Origin: Punctularia strigosozonata HHB-11173 SS5
Lineage: Eukaryota; Basidiomycota; Agaricomycetes; Corticiales; Punctulariaceae
DNA length: 64,000 nucleotides
Reading direction: 5' to 3'
NCBI RefSeq assembly: GCF_000264995.1
Contig: NW_006767447.1
Coordinates: 436,268-500,267 of the forward strand
Position 1 is the first letter of the stretch. Every line of letters starts with the position of its first letter. A model generated the notes under the pieces. That model was not told where the DNA came from and did no database searches. It saw only the letters and a program-made list of their open reading frames with translations. Positions 36,113-50,130 of this stretch are shown here, one piece after another. A program made the translations under genes and the position numbers.

Positions 36113-37839
36113 TCAGTTAGTCGCGATCCCGAACACCTGCTTGACGTATTTCACAGTTTCGGGGTCCCCAGTGTTCTGAATCACGCCTCAACTTAGCACA
36201 GCCAGGTTGTAACGATGACCTTACCTTGTCAATGTCATCGGATATCTTAACGGTAGGTTTGCCATTGATGGAATTGAGCTTTATAACCATGTTGAGCGCC
36301 TTGCTCTCCTCCTTGCCTCCGCTGGATGCCGACCGGTAATCGTTCGTGAAAAACGTTCCGATGCCGAATGCACCTGATGTCTCTGTATTCACGTCATCGT
36401 TCACGTTCCCAACGGGTGAAGTCTCACATGGGAAACCCAGTTCATCGCATTGGGCCTTGAGTTTCAGAACCTTGTCTGTCTTGAGTGCATCTGAGAATAT
36501 GATCGTCTTCTCCTTGTAGTCGATGCCCAAGGACTCGTATATGGCTTTCGCTCTGGGAGCATAGACGAAAGGGTCACCGGAGTCCTGACGCAGTCCCTTC
36601 CAACGCTTTGCCCTTTCGACGTCTTTGACGAAATCCTGAGTCAATGCCGAGATGAGCACACCGAAGGTAACCTTTGAAGTAGGCTGACCTTGAAGAAAGC
36701 CTCGGTAGAGAAGGTGTCCGTGAGGGCTATCAGTAAGGCATTCGGATATACTTGCTCCCAGAGATCCAGAGCCATCCCGTTGCAATTCGGGTATCCATTC
36801 AAAGCTGCCACCTGCACATGATCAACGTTCGACCATGCGAGGTGACAGAAATCGACTGACCCCCATGACCCACTCGCTGACACAACGTCAACGCCACGCT
36901 ACGTCTTGGGAACATGAATAGCTTACTGAGCGATAGTACCACTAGGGGTAAGGTCATATTTGTACGCCAGATACACCTGGCGCGCACCGTCAATAACTTT
37001 TCAGGGCGTATGACGATGGACAACATACATTGCTGGTTCCAAGCAGTTTCCCGATCCCTTGCCCCGAGTTCGATACTTTGGCCATCTCACGCACGACGAT
37101 TTCATGCGTCTTGAACGAGCGTCGACGCCGCGTGCCAAACTCGCTGAACAAGCAACCAGCTTTGAGTAGTTCTACCGCCTTATCGCGAGCTAGCTCTGTA
37201 GGGGCTCATTAGTCATTGCTTCTGGAGATTCAACTGTAAGTCGTCACCCTCTTGGCCATCATAGCTCCAATCCGTGTCGGCGACGGTGAAGTAGGTCTCA
37301 CTGAGGCAGGCCATGAGAGGGACCTCCCACATGATTGTTTCTGCCCACGGGCCGGTTGCAAGGACGTCCAGGTGGCCCTTTTCAGGATCATCTCCTTCCG
37401 GAATGAAGTCAATTTTGAGCTGCTCAGGCTTGAATCGGTAGCTGTACAGGTAGTCCAGGTAAGCAGACTTGAAGTAAGGGCATTTTTTCGCGAGCCAAGT
37501 TCGCTCTTCGTCGGATAAGTGCAGTTCCGTGAAGTCTAATACAAGGTTGTGTCAACCATCCTGAGATCGAGTCAAGCATATCTTGCGTACGCTGAACGTT
37601 CTTCTTGAATTGCTCGAACGTTTCTCGGTCAAACAGGCGCGTCTTATCTCGGTGAGTGAACCGGTACGTTGCCTGTACGTCCGGAAAATGATGAAGTACG
37701 GCTTGTTGCATGGTAAGCTGTATGGCGAAGGTGATGCTGTTAAGTGCACGTCCAACAAGCATAGACCGGAACAAACCTTGTATAGATCGGTATCCAGCAC
37801 GGACACAGGTACGACCGGTTCATAGTTCTTTACCACCAT
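36113..37839 (-). CDS. NPT1: nicotinate phosphoribosyltransferase
   Basis: First enzyme of the Preiss-Handler NAD salvage pathway: nicotinate plus PRPP to nicotinate mononucleotide. The 417-aa model matches the fungal length. Recognisable blocks are VLDTDLYKLTMQQAVL, FSEFGTRRRRS, GTSNVYLAYKYDL, GTIAHEWVMGVAALNG, TDTFSTEAFF, GLRQDSGDPF, IIFSDALK and FGIGTFFTND. Introns: 36176-36224, 36374-36427, 36636-36688, 36812-36860, 36877-36926, 36977-37028, 37196-37247, 37536-37590 and 37718-37776. The exon at 36861-36876 is 16 nt and carries HEWVMG. It is head to head with RRP41. Confidence 0.93.
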
Positions 37840-38131
37840 GACAGGATAGATGTCCTGGGTCTCTATAGGTCAAATACGCTGGCGTTGGACCCCGCTATTC
37901 TGGGGGCAGTCTGTTCAGGGGGTGAAGTAAAGAGGCAAGCTTGCTGATCATAGATTACTCGAGCTCTGCAAGTCATGCATCCGCGCTGTTGCTGATAACG
38001 CGGTTTATCTGCGGTCGTGGAGCAGATAGGCGCTCTGTCCCACGCCACGCGTCCATTGTAAACTTCTGCTTCCGTACCCAGATACATCGAAGGCCCGGAA
38101 AGCAGACGGAAGTCCACCGGCCAACACAACC
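37840..38131. promoter_or_regulatory. divergent promoter, NPT1/RRP41
   Basis: 292 bp between divergent start codons; no TATA box or repeat that I can see. Confidence 0.4.
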
Positions 38132-39080
38132 ATGGTCAATACTTTCAGGCACAAGCATCTTCTGTTCGCGTCACCGACTGCTGCTTTTCTATAGGGCTCT
38201 CGTGTTGAGATACTGAACGATGGCGGGTACCGCTCGGACGGGCGACGGCAGTATGAACTTCGTGACATCAACATCGGTGGGTCAAGGACGTTCTAGTCTT
38301 GATTGGCATGTCACCTTGGTCCACTAGATATGACGCACCAAGGCCCTGCGGATGGGTTTGCGACAGTTAGCCATGGACTCACGGAAGTGTCCGTCTCCGT
38401 CTTTGGTCCTCGCGAGGCGAGGTTGAGGAGCCAAACCATCCACGATCGAGCGAACATAAACGTGGAAGTGAATATCGCGCCTTTCAGCACAGGCGACCGG
38501 AGAAGACGGAATCGAGGAGACAAGTGCGACCTGTATCGTCACCTTTCAATGGGCGTGCGCTGACAGCGATGGTAGACGCATCCTCGAGTTCGGCGCTACT
38601 ATCAAATCCACCTTTGAACCCGTCATTCAAACCTCATTATACCCCCGCTCACAAATAGACATACACGTGCTAGTCCTCCAACAAGATGGGGGTGTCCTGC
38701 AAGCTTGCATAAACGCGACCACCCTAGCGCTGATAGATGCCGGCATACCACTTCTAGATATTCTCTGTGCTGTCACTGGCGGCGTGCACTCCACCTCCCC
38801 CCTACTGGACCTCACGAACCTAGAAGAGAACGACGTCCCGCACATCACGGTCGCGATCATGCCCAGGACAGGAAAGGCAACGCTGGCGACCATGGAGACC
38901 AGGCTACATGTGGATCGTTTCGAGGAGGTGTTCAAAATCGCATGCGAAGCAGCGCACGTGCTGCACACGGAGATGAAGGCCGCGGTGAAAAACAGGACGG
39001 CAGCTCTGGCGTCTGCCATGGGTGCAGGTCCCAAACCGCCGTTACGGACGGACGACGACGATATGATGCAGGAATACTAG
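38132..39080 (+). CDS. SKI6: exosome core subunit RRP41 (RNase PH fold)
   Basis: Ring subunit of the RNA exosome for 3'-5' RNA decay and rRNA maturation. The 261-aa model starts with the diagnostic RVEILNDGGYRSDGRRQYEL and continues GPADGFATVSHGLTEVSVSV, ERANINVEV-type strand, PFSTGDRRRRN, QTSLYPRSQIDIHVLVLQQD, LALIDAGIPL and the C-terminal helix ending DDDDMMQEY. Introns: 38135-38194, 38277-38327 and 38524-38575. The start codon stands alone as exon 1, because reading on from ATG 38132 meets a stop before the conserved exon and the family begins just before RVE. It is tail to tail with TRM8 (44 bp between stops). Confidence 0.92.
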
Positions 39081-39124
39081 CGCTGTCTGCCAGTTCATAC
39101 GTTCTCAGGTTGTGAACAAGGGGG

Positions 39125-40053
<929 letters not shown>

Positions 40054-40339
40054 AACAGACGAATCCAGTTATCAGCCTACGCGCGCGAGTAAATTTCAGT
40101 CAGCTAAGGCGCGACCAGAGTCAGGGCGGCAAGCGATGCCGAATAACACGATTGTAAACTGGACACTGGACGATCCGGGTCTGCTCTGTGTCTGTGCTTG
40201 AGCAAATCTGAGATGTTTCCGGTCACCTGGAATGGGACCTCCGCTCGCGCCGGGTTGTCGGCGTCGCGTCTACCGCCACTGGCCGCACAGTACTACTGTT
40301 ACGTTCATCCTCGACGGCTTATGGGATCGCACTTGTGCC
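40054..40339. promoter_or_regulatory. divergent promoter, TRM8/CWH43
   Basis: 286 bp between divergent starts. An upstream in-frame ATG at 40232 could extend CWH43 by 36 residues, but the extension does not resemble the family start. Confidence 0.4.
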
Positions 40340-43300
40340 ATGGCTTCAGCAAAGACGGTGCCTAAGCCGTTCTCTGTGAAGGCGACAACTGTAGCAACTG
40401 TCCATACGTACCTGGCCAATACCGCGTTCTTGACTGCGCTCGCCCTCGGCTGTCTGTTACACTACAAGCGAATCGTGAAGAATGAGGTTCTCTCCGTGTT
40501 CTGGTTCTGGATGTTGTTGTTGTAACTAAACATATATGAAGGTAGCGGGATATCCTGACGAATGGTTCCCATCTGTATCTGCGACGTGGGTGCATCAAGA
40601 TTCGCGCTCGGCCGTACGGAGGCTCACGCGCTCCTGTGCATAGAATCGGGGATTGGTATCCTGAGCGCAATATATTTCAAATCCTGATAGCATTGACTGC
40701 TGGTAAGCCAGATCCTGTAGGATTGTACCCTGTTCTAACGCCGACCTCAGGCCCCCGGTTCGCCGTTGTTTTCTTGCAATATTACCTTGCTCGCACGAAG
40801 AACTCCAAGCTTGCGGTGGTTGTGCTGATTTCGGGACTTGTGCGCACTGTATCATGCGGAGGATGGGTGAGAGTCGGACGATCTCCACAAACTATCAGAT
40901 ATGGTAACACCTCTCCTGCTAGGTTTATATCACATCCTCAGATGATCATGACGTCCACGACTTCTTCATGGTCACATACATAGTCTGTAATATTCCATGG
41001 ATGTTCGGCGGTTTGGCGTGTACCCCCTCCGATAACCATACCGCTAGACGAAGACGGTCGGTGCTACTTATCATGTTCGGGATATATGCATCTGACATCA
41101 CGGATCTTGCAGTCAACTGGTTTCTGGGGCGTGAGTCGTCACGATCCTGCTTGGTGCCCTCGTTCAGACTTTTCACAGGTTCTTCGGCTCCCTTGTACCT
41201 CTGGTGTACTTTTTCATCCAGCACAAGGTGCACCGCATACCGGGAGGTACGAGGAGTCACTCTCGCGTTCATACTAGGTCTGTTTGGTTCATGATCGCAC
41301 AGCGTATACCCGTTATGCGTTCTGCGAGTGGTCACTCATCTTCTGCGACATTGCCTACGACTCCATCGCCGAGATCGACTTTCGCCGCGCGGAGTTGGAG
41401 GTGAGTCATCTGGGCTGGTTGAAAACGCGTTGACCGAGGTCGGGTTAAACAATGCCGATTTACCAGGTCGCGCTAGGCGTCTCCTTGAGGAGTACGGCAA
41501 CTGACGAAATGTATCGACAATTACATCGGTTGGCGTAATACAACGGTTCTTACCTTCTATGCCAGATTAGCGCAAGCACCTGCCATGCCTGAAACTCCCA
41601 CAGAAGCGCAAGCGATAGTAGAAGACAATGCTGAAGCTGACAATCAGCCTGCGCGTCAGGACGTGTCACACTCATGGGCGTCGACCCTTGCCATCATCGT
41701 GCCAAGGCCATTAGTTGCATTCCTCTCCGACGCATACCTCGGTACGCCTCCCTCCCGCTCATATATCATGCCAGGGCTCACTGATCGTACGTCTTCAGCC
41801 TACGTCTTCTGGTCAATCTACACCTCCCTCGTGCCAACCCTGTTCTACTTCTCCATCTGGGAACTAGCCATCGCCGGTTCCGAAATTGCGCTCCTCTCCT
41901 GCCTATCACCTGTCATTCTCGGCATTCCAGGTGCGCTTCCCTGGGCCGCATCTCGTGACGGCCAGACAACGCTTCGCGCGCTGTCGCTCGTCGGGCTTGC
42001 AGTATACGTGGTGAACAGTCCACTCGGGAGGCTGTTCGGTGTCGCATTCGCGAATATATGCCTGTTCGTAGGGCAAGCGGCGGAGTGGACCGGAACGGGA
42101 GAAAAGAGTGTGGAGTATTCCGCTATATGTACGCTTATCTCTACACCAGAGCTTGGAGATAGACGATTGATGCACTATCTTTCTTGCAGTGACCGGCCTC
42201 GGTTTGATCATTTCCAGCGTAACGAAGCTCGCGAACCATACGAATAACCCGATATGGCCTTTTGTGAACGAGAATTCGGGAGGATATAACAAGACCGGCA
42301 TCGTCCTAGCCTGCTTGGCCTTGTACGAAGCGCACACCCGGCCCCGCCTTCAAGAGGAACCGACATCTTCCAACGCAAAACAGGCCAAGCGCACCCGCCT
42401 TCCGGCATCACGCGAGTTTGGGCCATCCGGGACCTGGCTAACCGCCGCCGTAGCAGGAGGCAGCCTCGTCTACAGCCTCCACACGTTCCTGTCGGAGTCA
42501 AGTACCCTCATCGCATGGTTGTGGACCGGCTATCCGATCACAGGGCCTGTGCCGCACCTCCATGGAGCGATGACGATCATCGCCCAGTGCTTCGGCCTCC
42601 TCATTCCCCTGGCGCTGAAAGGATCGGGGATCGGAGTGGACGTGCTCTTGCACCCGGTCTGGTTTGCGTATGGAACGGCGAGCGCATACACCCTGTACAG
42701 CTACAAGAATTGGGTTGGATATTTCGGCGGCCTCAACCTGGCGATTTACCTTATGTCGGTTATTCCTCCGGTTCTACTCGAGCTCGCCAGGGCCTCTCGA
42801 GGCCGGGAAGGAAAGACCTTTTTCTCGGCGTTCGTCGTCGTTTGTATGCTGGATCTTGCCAGTGTCTGGAGTGAGTCTCGCATACAGCCCATGGTTCGTC
42901 TCGTTTTGACGTACACCGATTAGCGGTTGCCTATGCGTTTGTGCCCGGCGGTGCCTATCTTCGTGAGGTATGCACAACTTTCCAACTTCTCACATGCACT
43001 GGCATGACAAGCTTGTCTGCATAGAGGACGGATCTTGTTTTGATAGCACAGATGAGTGGCCTGGCGCTCATCGCTCGTTGGCCGAACGGACAAGGAGCGT
43101 CGAGCTTGTTGAACACCCCGCTGCACGCCAAACGCTACGCTTCCGCCGTACTCGCAATCTGCTCCGTACTGTCGGTCATTGCTACGCTATATCGACTGCC
43201 GACGGAACCGCCTCGGCCGTACCGGCCAGCGTCGAGAATCATTCGAGCGGGCATATGGACGGTGCATTTCGGAATCGATAATGCTGGACGTGACAGCCAG

Positions 43301-44784
43301 CGAGGAATGAGACACCTCATTCACGACATGGAGCTCGATATCGTTGGGCTCCTCGAGACTGATCTACATGTGAGTAGCAACGGATTTCTTACTAGTTGGC
43401 AGCTGAGAATAAATACACGTACTAGCGCATCGTCTACGGCAACCGAGATTTGTCAGTTCCATGGTCCGAATCTGTCCTCTTACTTACCTCACCGATACAG
43501 AACGCGGGTCATCGCGGAGCAGGAAGGCTACGTGCGTACCCTTGAATCATCTACGGTGTCTTCGCTCACCCATGGTTTCCAGTACGTTGACATCGGCCCG
43601 GGCCCGAATCAACATACTTGGGGCTGTGTACTGTTATCCAAGGTAAGGGGACGCTTGGACGAGTGCGAAGCGATTCTCACCTCTTTTCCAGTTCCCAATC
43701 GTCAACAGTACCCATCATCTCCTGCCAAGCCCTGAAGGAGAGCTGGCCCCTGCAATCGAGGCTATCATTGATGTGTGGGGTACGCTGGTCACGGCTGTGG
43801 TAGCTCACAACGGACAAGGTGCGGTGCACACCGTTGGCCGTAGTAGCAGGTCCATTCATATAGCAATACAGAGGAGACTCCATTGGATCGGGAGCTTCAA
43901 GCGACGGAATTAGCTCGCATTATGTCTGCAAGCTACCCTCGCCCTGTGATTTTCCTGGGTAAGTCATACATCTACGTCATATATTCTAACTTCCTCACAA
44001 GCATATAGGCTATGTTGTTACGAAGCCTCACGCAGCACGGCGTGAGTCGGCATGCCTTCGGTTGAGTGCTCGTACTGAACCTGCATGCTAGCATCGCCCT
44101 ACGAGATCATGGTACAGGATGGTCAAGTACATGATATTGATCAAGAAGACGAAGACCGTTGGTAAGAGATATGTGCCCGTGGTAACACTGACATATAACG
44201 AGATATGTGCTAGGTGTGAATATATCTTCTACCGTGGCCTGTACCGAACCTCCTACTCCCGACTGTGGGTTTCTACCGGTGCCCGGAGATTACCGTGTGC
44301 TTACGCAGATATTAGGTCGCGAGGATCTATAACAGACACCGAGTTGCAAGTTGGGCAGTTCGTAGTGCCTCGAATCGGCTCCGGGCCGATAAATGATACC
44401 GTGGAAGCGCGTTATCTCCGGTCCTTCAAGGAAGGTAAGTCACAGAAGGCTCGTTTCAATGGCCTGAAACTCAGATATCCACATAGACCTCCCTACCGAC
44501 CATGTAAGTAATACATGCCTCGTCGTTCGTGGTATTTACAATCTTTATCCGTCTGCTTTGGCAGTGGTTCCCCATGGTGCGTCATTCATTGACAATAAAT
44601 AGGCAGTGTGCTGATTTACACAAAGGAATACTATGGCGATGAGGCCGGCGGCGGCGTCAATGGCCACTTTTATCATGTATTCTATACCGTCAGTTCAGCT
44701 CACGCTCCCCGAGTATGGTTTGACTGATGCGTCTTCTTCCCCCAGCCGCTATATTACAAAATTCCGGAAGGGTCCGAAGTCTGA
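40340..44784 (+). CDS. CWH43: GPI-lipid remodelling protein CWH43 (fused PGAP2/PGAP2IP/phosphodiesterase)
   Basis: Multi-pass ER protein that puts ceramide onto GPI anchors in yeast. The 1003-aa model fuses a Frag1/PGAP2-like N-terminal part ([12 protein letters not shown], ending [17 protein letters not shown]), a PGAP2IP-like middle with many membrane segments ([33 protein letters not shown]) and a C-terminal exo/endonuclease/phosphatase domain ([37 protein letters not shown]). It has 27 exons. Exon 6 is 18 nt (41113-41130), exon 24 is 17 nt (44487-44503) and exon 25 is 12 nt (44565-44576, encoding WFPM). The introns at 41742-41798 and 41511-41565 were placed by family alignment from memory. 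The fusion is supported because phase is kept through the linker. All 27 exons sum to 3012 nt. Confidence 0.9.
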
Positions 44785-44855
44785 AAATCTCCGTGGAACG
44801 GACTTTATATACAAAAATGTGCATTGCTATGTTGCTGCAATCATACACACCCTCA

Positions 44856-47705
44856 TCACCGCTTCTCATCCGTGCTACTGGCGTCGTCGCTGTCCTCTTC
44901 TGTGTCCTCTTCTGAGTCTCCTTCACTTGCGTGTCCCTCTTCATCCTGTCCACCCTCACCATCTTCGTCTTCACTCTCGCTCTCGCTCTCCTCGCTTTCC
45001 TCATCTGCATCCGCATAGAACTTGTCCAAGTCTGTGAATGCCCCTTTCGACGAGGTGACCGGCGTTCCTGAAGCTGTTGGGGTGAGTACGATAGGTGTAG
45101 GGAGGTTTGACGCGGCAATCGATCGCGGGCCGGAGCCTAGCGCCGTTGGCACGAATGCAGCGGCGGGCGGTCTGTCGTCTTCCGTATCCCTAAGTGATGG
45201 TTCGGCGCCTTCTTCGAGCCAGTCGGGCAAGACGCGATCGCCGTGACCCTTTCCAGTGATCGCTTCCAATGATCCCAGCATAGCATTAGATTCTTCTGGG
45301 AGAGAATCAAACGATGGAAAGCCATCTGACTGCATATATGCGCACCTTTCCAGGACTCTTGCTCGACGACCTTCCTTTTGCCCTCGAACAGCACTAATCG
45401 CACTTGCTCTCTCCGCAGAATGACCGCCGCCCGGTCCTCCTTCTCATCGTCCCATTCTTCACCCTGACCGTTGAGCGATGGCGAGACTCCGGTCAGAAGG
45501 GCAGAAAGCATCCGAGCGCGATCGCGCACGTCGTAGTTGGCGTCGTAGCGAGCCAAGGAGAACACGTAGCGCGCGAGGAGAACCAATCGTGGGTTGCTGG
45601 GGCAGAGGCAAAGCAGCTTCGCCGCAAGGGCGACGATAGCTAGCTTTACCGCAGATTGCTGGAGAACTCTTGTCAGCGACGCGGAGGGTGGAAAACCGCG
45701 ACGAGGCTTACTTCATCGCCAAACGTCTTTGCGGTCCTGCGGAGCACATCCGGAGCCCATGGCGCCGCTCCGCTCAACGATTCGTCATGTATCCCGACCC
45801 CGTTCTGCTGCCCAGTGGGCACCGCGGGTGCGTACTCGCCGACGAGCCACACAACACAGGCCCGCGCCTGCGGATGACGTATCTCGTCTATCCTATACGC
45901 CAATTTTGATACGATTGACACAGGAGTGTCTAGCGGAGTAGATGCGGTGCCTGTCGGGTCGGTCTGTGATTGTACAAGGGACTTCAGGACAACGACGGCG
46001 TTGGAAACCACGACATCTGCGCTTGGTCGCCGAAATGTCAGCCGTGCGGGCCAGATGATCAAGTACCAACGCACCATGCTTGCTCCTGATGAGCCCCATG
46101 AGGATGTTTAGACATTGCTGCGTGCACGAGAGCACGATTCGAGCGCAAGATCCAACGGCATGTATGGAATCGCGGACGAGCTGATCGTCGGTGTCTTCCG
46201 CGTAGTCCTATTACGATCGGCCGGTGGTCATGACATGGATCAACGAACAAGAACGAACATGACGCAAGGTGACCTACGATGAATTCGCGCAGCAACGCTT
46301 GATGGTTTTCCGGTGTAACCAAATTTAGCAGCAATCGGACCTTGAGAGACTTCACAACGCTGAAATCATCTGATAGCACGAAGAAGCGGTTATAGTGTGG
46401 TCGGAACAGGTCCTAGGTAACCAGTAGTCGGCATGGTGATCGACCTCAAGCGCCATGTGAAGGAGAAAAGGGAACATACCTGGTGTTGACAGGCTATCAT
46501 AGTTATATACGCCAAAATCACCCGTTCTATTTCTTTGGAAGAAACGAGAAGACGTAATAGAGGTGAGACGATCTTTGGCAGCGATGACGGGGGTCCGAGG
46601 TAGTAGAAAGCCTTGATGACAGCTAACACCACCTGATCCGACAAGGGTCCAGTCAGTGGTTCACGACACGATAGATCAGCCCACTTACAGCCGGGTTTTG
46701 GGATTGAAGAAGAGGCTCGGAACAAGTCAGCAACAAATGCAGATCCTTGTCCACCTCCTCTTCCGAGTCTCCATTCGGTTTTTGCGTCACAGAGGGTTTT
46801 GGAAGCATAACGCGAACGTATCTTGTCAGCAAGTCGATCAGGGCAACCTGACCCCACTCGTCGACGTCAATCAGCGTTCGGCATAGTCTGCGGTAGTGTG
46901 GATGAAGCAAGTCCAGCCGGGTTGGACATGTCGACTCGAAAGCGACAGCGACGCTGCCAATCGAGAGCGGTGACCGGTCCCGCAAAAGTGACGAGAGTAT
47001 GCCGATAAGATCCGGAAGGTGGTTTTGATCTAAGCTGCGCTGGCGATCTCTCGTGAGACGCGTAGATGAGTAACATGCTGGTGCGTACCTATAGCATCTG
47101 GGTATTGCTAATGCTGCAGCCTTACGCACGTACGGGCTCGTGTCTGCCGCACACTTCTTGATAGCAAGGACCACAATGCTTCCAATCATGGGGACCCCAA
47201 TACCGCTAAGAACTCTAAGCGCCATTGCCCTGATCAGAGGGTTGCTGTCTGTGAGGTCCTTCTGGAAAGTGTTGATGGAGAGCAAGGCCAGATCCGGCTC
47301 TTGCTCGGCGTATCGAAGGAGGTAGATGTAAACCAGCTTGCGGATCTCGAGGTTGTGAGACGCGACATTTTTAACGACTTGGGCGAAGAACTCGGAGACG
47401 TTGCGGCCTTTGGATATGAGCTGCACGGACATCACGAATGAGCAACGCGGCATGCTGCGATATCGTACGAACCGACGCACCGCGATGAGGCGTTTCATGG
47501 CCTCGAGCTTTTCGCGATCGCTGCTCGAATCCAGCTGTTGGCGGATGTTCTTGAGCTTGTCGTCCGTGGTGTCCAGATAGGACGAGCCCGATGCACCCAG
47601 CGAGAGATCCCGAGTCCGTTCGGACAGCGTCTCCTGCAGCCGCTGACCCAGCCTGGATGCATTTTCGGTGATAGCGCCCAGATTCAGGCCATTTAACGCA
47701 GCCAT
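44856..47705 (-). CDS. APL6: AP-3 adaptor complex beta subunit
   Basis: Large subunit of the AP-3 coat for Golgi-to-vacuole sorting. The 793-aa model is an adaptin-N alpha-solenoid (KLEAMKRLIALISKGRNVSE, FFAQVVKNVASHNLEIRKLV, YIYLLRYAEQEPDLALLS, NPLIRAMALRVLSGI, YVRKAAALAIPRCY). The AP-3-specific hinge follows (NAMLGSLEAITG, VLPDWLEEG) and a very acidic Ser/Glu/Asp tail. Introns: 45296-45345, 45659-45711, 46017-46074, 46208-46277, 46413-46479, 46633-46688, 47035-47088 and 47421-47480. The C-terminal ear seen in animal AP-3 is absent, as in other fungi. It is tail to tail with CWH43. Confidence 0.92.
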
Positions 47706-50130
47706 ATCGACGGTCCTCCGAAGTTAACAGGAGTTTCTGCAGCTGCGCAGGCTCACTGGGCTTCATGAGTAACGGCATTTAATTACGTCTTCACCATCCG
47801 TTTTCACACGATCACTTCATCTGAACTCATCCGACGGCACGTATCGTCCAGTTGTCCGGCAAACGAATTCGTCAGATTGGATACAGATGCGAGTCTTTAG
47901 CTTATGCCCGTGCATTCGAATTGATGGGCAAGCAATACCTAGATATGATTTCGCGACACGATGGACGGGCGAATGTCAAAATTCGCGCCTTCCCCAATAT
48001 ATGCCTGCATTAATGCGACTGAATTTTCAATCTCCTGCTGCAGCTACCGAGGATATCAATCGGCGCTTAGATATGAACCCGAATTTACGCGAGTCTGGAA
48101 CGGCGGGGGTTCGCAAGGTTCGCTGCTGACGGGGCCACCGACCCGACCACCGATTTGGGTGCCCATCGGACCGAGACGAGAGGGGATAAGTAAGTCACTA
48201 AACTCTATCTGTATCTATAGCTTCCGTGCCACGCTGCGTCTATGGCAGATTCGCCAATTTTTGTTTCGGATTCGACAGCGGAAGCCGAGTATCATCCGCG
48301 CGGACCATTCCGAGGCATATAATACGCGAACATGGGGTCACGCAAGGCTTTATCGAGGTTATTCGTGGTTATTAGCCTCGCGATACCGTTTGTTCGGCCG
48401 CGGGATCAAGCGGCGTTAAAGATACGGATGGAGAGAGCGAGGGAGGGAGGCATGCATCGTGCTGCAGGAAGACGCCAGGCTAGTCAGCAGGGACGGTACA
48501 CGCGGTTTCCAGCCGGCCATACGAGGAAGGGATATATGCATCGAGAGCTTGAGTTGCCGGTGATACACGAATGCGTATGCTCACGTTGTGCACACGGCAA
48601 CAGATTGCAATTCCCAGCTATGGTCAGTGCTAGATGAAAAGTAATATATAATGGTGACGACGCCGTGAATGCGGACCAGGATTACAAGAATCGCGAGCTG
48701 ACAACACAAAGTCGACTGTCTGACTGAGTGCTTGTGACGGGGGGAAATATAGGTTGACCACCTTATGGCAACGAGGATTCGCATTCGGCGCAAGTATTCA
48801 TCAACGAGGGGTACGTGGACCCAACACTAAGAATTATCGGGGAAACGGTCAAAATGGTAAAGGACCTTCCGGGTAATACTTGATACCTCTGTTGTCGTCT
48901 CATCATGTCGGAGACATAACGGCGGTGCATACTACAATGGCTCGGACACCGGCTCTCTGGCCGAGCTCGAACCCGACATTCCCGGTGCACGGCGGGCTCT
49001 TACCAATGAGCTGCATATCAGGAGATGGCGGTACGAACTGAGTGGCTGATGTGGCAAGCCAACGCCCACAAGCGTCGTCTTGCGACCAGATGGGGGGACC
49101 GATGCTGCGACGATGTACGTGCTCAAGGCCCCTCCTGGGCGTCCCGCGCTGCAACCGCGGGTGTCGGGATACCCTTCCCGACTCGCGCACGCGCCGGTGC
49201 AGTCGACTCAGGCAGCGAGCCGGACGTGCGGAACGCTGGAAAATAGACAGAGTTCGCCGCGGAACGTGACCGGGGCTGGGCTCTGCTGCACCGGCGGCGA
49301 CCCTGAGAGCTGGTGCTGAACCGCCTCTTGCGTCGCCGTCCGTCCGTCCGTTCGCGGCGAGGTGGTCCCATATCGTCTCATGACGTCGCTCCGAGGGAAA
49401 GCAAGTATGACGAGAGTAATGTGCGGCCGAAGGGGAGAGATGTAAATGGTACCAGTCGACGGATGCCGTTGCTGGCTTGGGCGGAGTGACATCACGTTTC
49501 TCTCGTGCGCGCGCTGAGCGCCTCAGACGAGGCAGGTCGGTGGCTGCACGACAAGCTCGTCGGGCGACAGAGGCGCAGCGTAGGGCGCTCCGGGCGGGGC
49601 GCTGGTGACCTGATGGGGAGCCGTAGCTGACAGTACAGCCATTTATCAGCCAGGAAGAGCTAATCCCTGTTAAGCGTAGTAAGCAGGACGAGCTCGCGCG
49701 CGTTCGCCCGTGGCTCTCAGCTAGAGGCACAGATGGGAAGGGGCTGCTCGTAGGAAACACAACGAAACTGGGCATTGTCCGGAGCACGAGGCGGGAAATT
49801 TGAGGCGACAAACAAAGCCGGGGTTTTATTTGGCAAGGGGGGGGGACGTGAATCAACGGGCAAGGCGGAGGATTGGTCGCCAGCCACCGAGCGTCGCACG
49901 GCACCTTCCGCTTTCGGACCCAGACACCTGGGAGACGCTCTGCCCCCTCTCACACCGACCACGACCAGTCCCCTCCTCGCCGTCCTCCTCGTCCCCGACG
50001 GTCCCTCCCCGCCCCCTCCCCGCCCGGATTTCTGTCCGCGGCAAGCTCGCATCCAACTCGCGCGGTCACCAGCGCGCCCGTCCGGCCCAGCCACCCGCCC
50101 TCCGCGCACCCCAGCGGGCTGCACCGAGCC
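47706..50130. other. 2.4-kb intergenic region upstream of SWI1-like gene
   Basis: The longest gene-poor gap in the right half. A 333-codon minus-strand frame (48903-49904) is Arg/Ser/Pro-rich, begins with GTG and has no motif, so it is rejected as a gene. 49900-50130 is strongly pyrimidine-rich on the + strand, as expected for the promoter and 5' leader of a highly regulated gene. A long leader for the SWI1-like gene is possible. No tRNA or repeat seen. Confidence 0.4.

Noticed and set aside
48903-49904. 333-codon minus-strand frame upstream of SWI1
   Set aside because: Starts with GTG, is Arg/Ser/Pro-rich without motifs, and lies in GC-rich promoter DNA where long chance frames are common.
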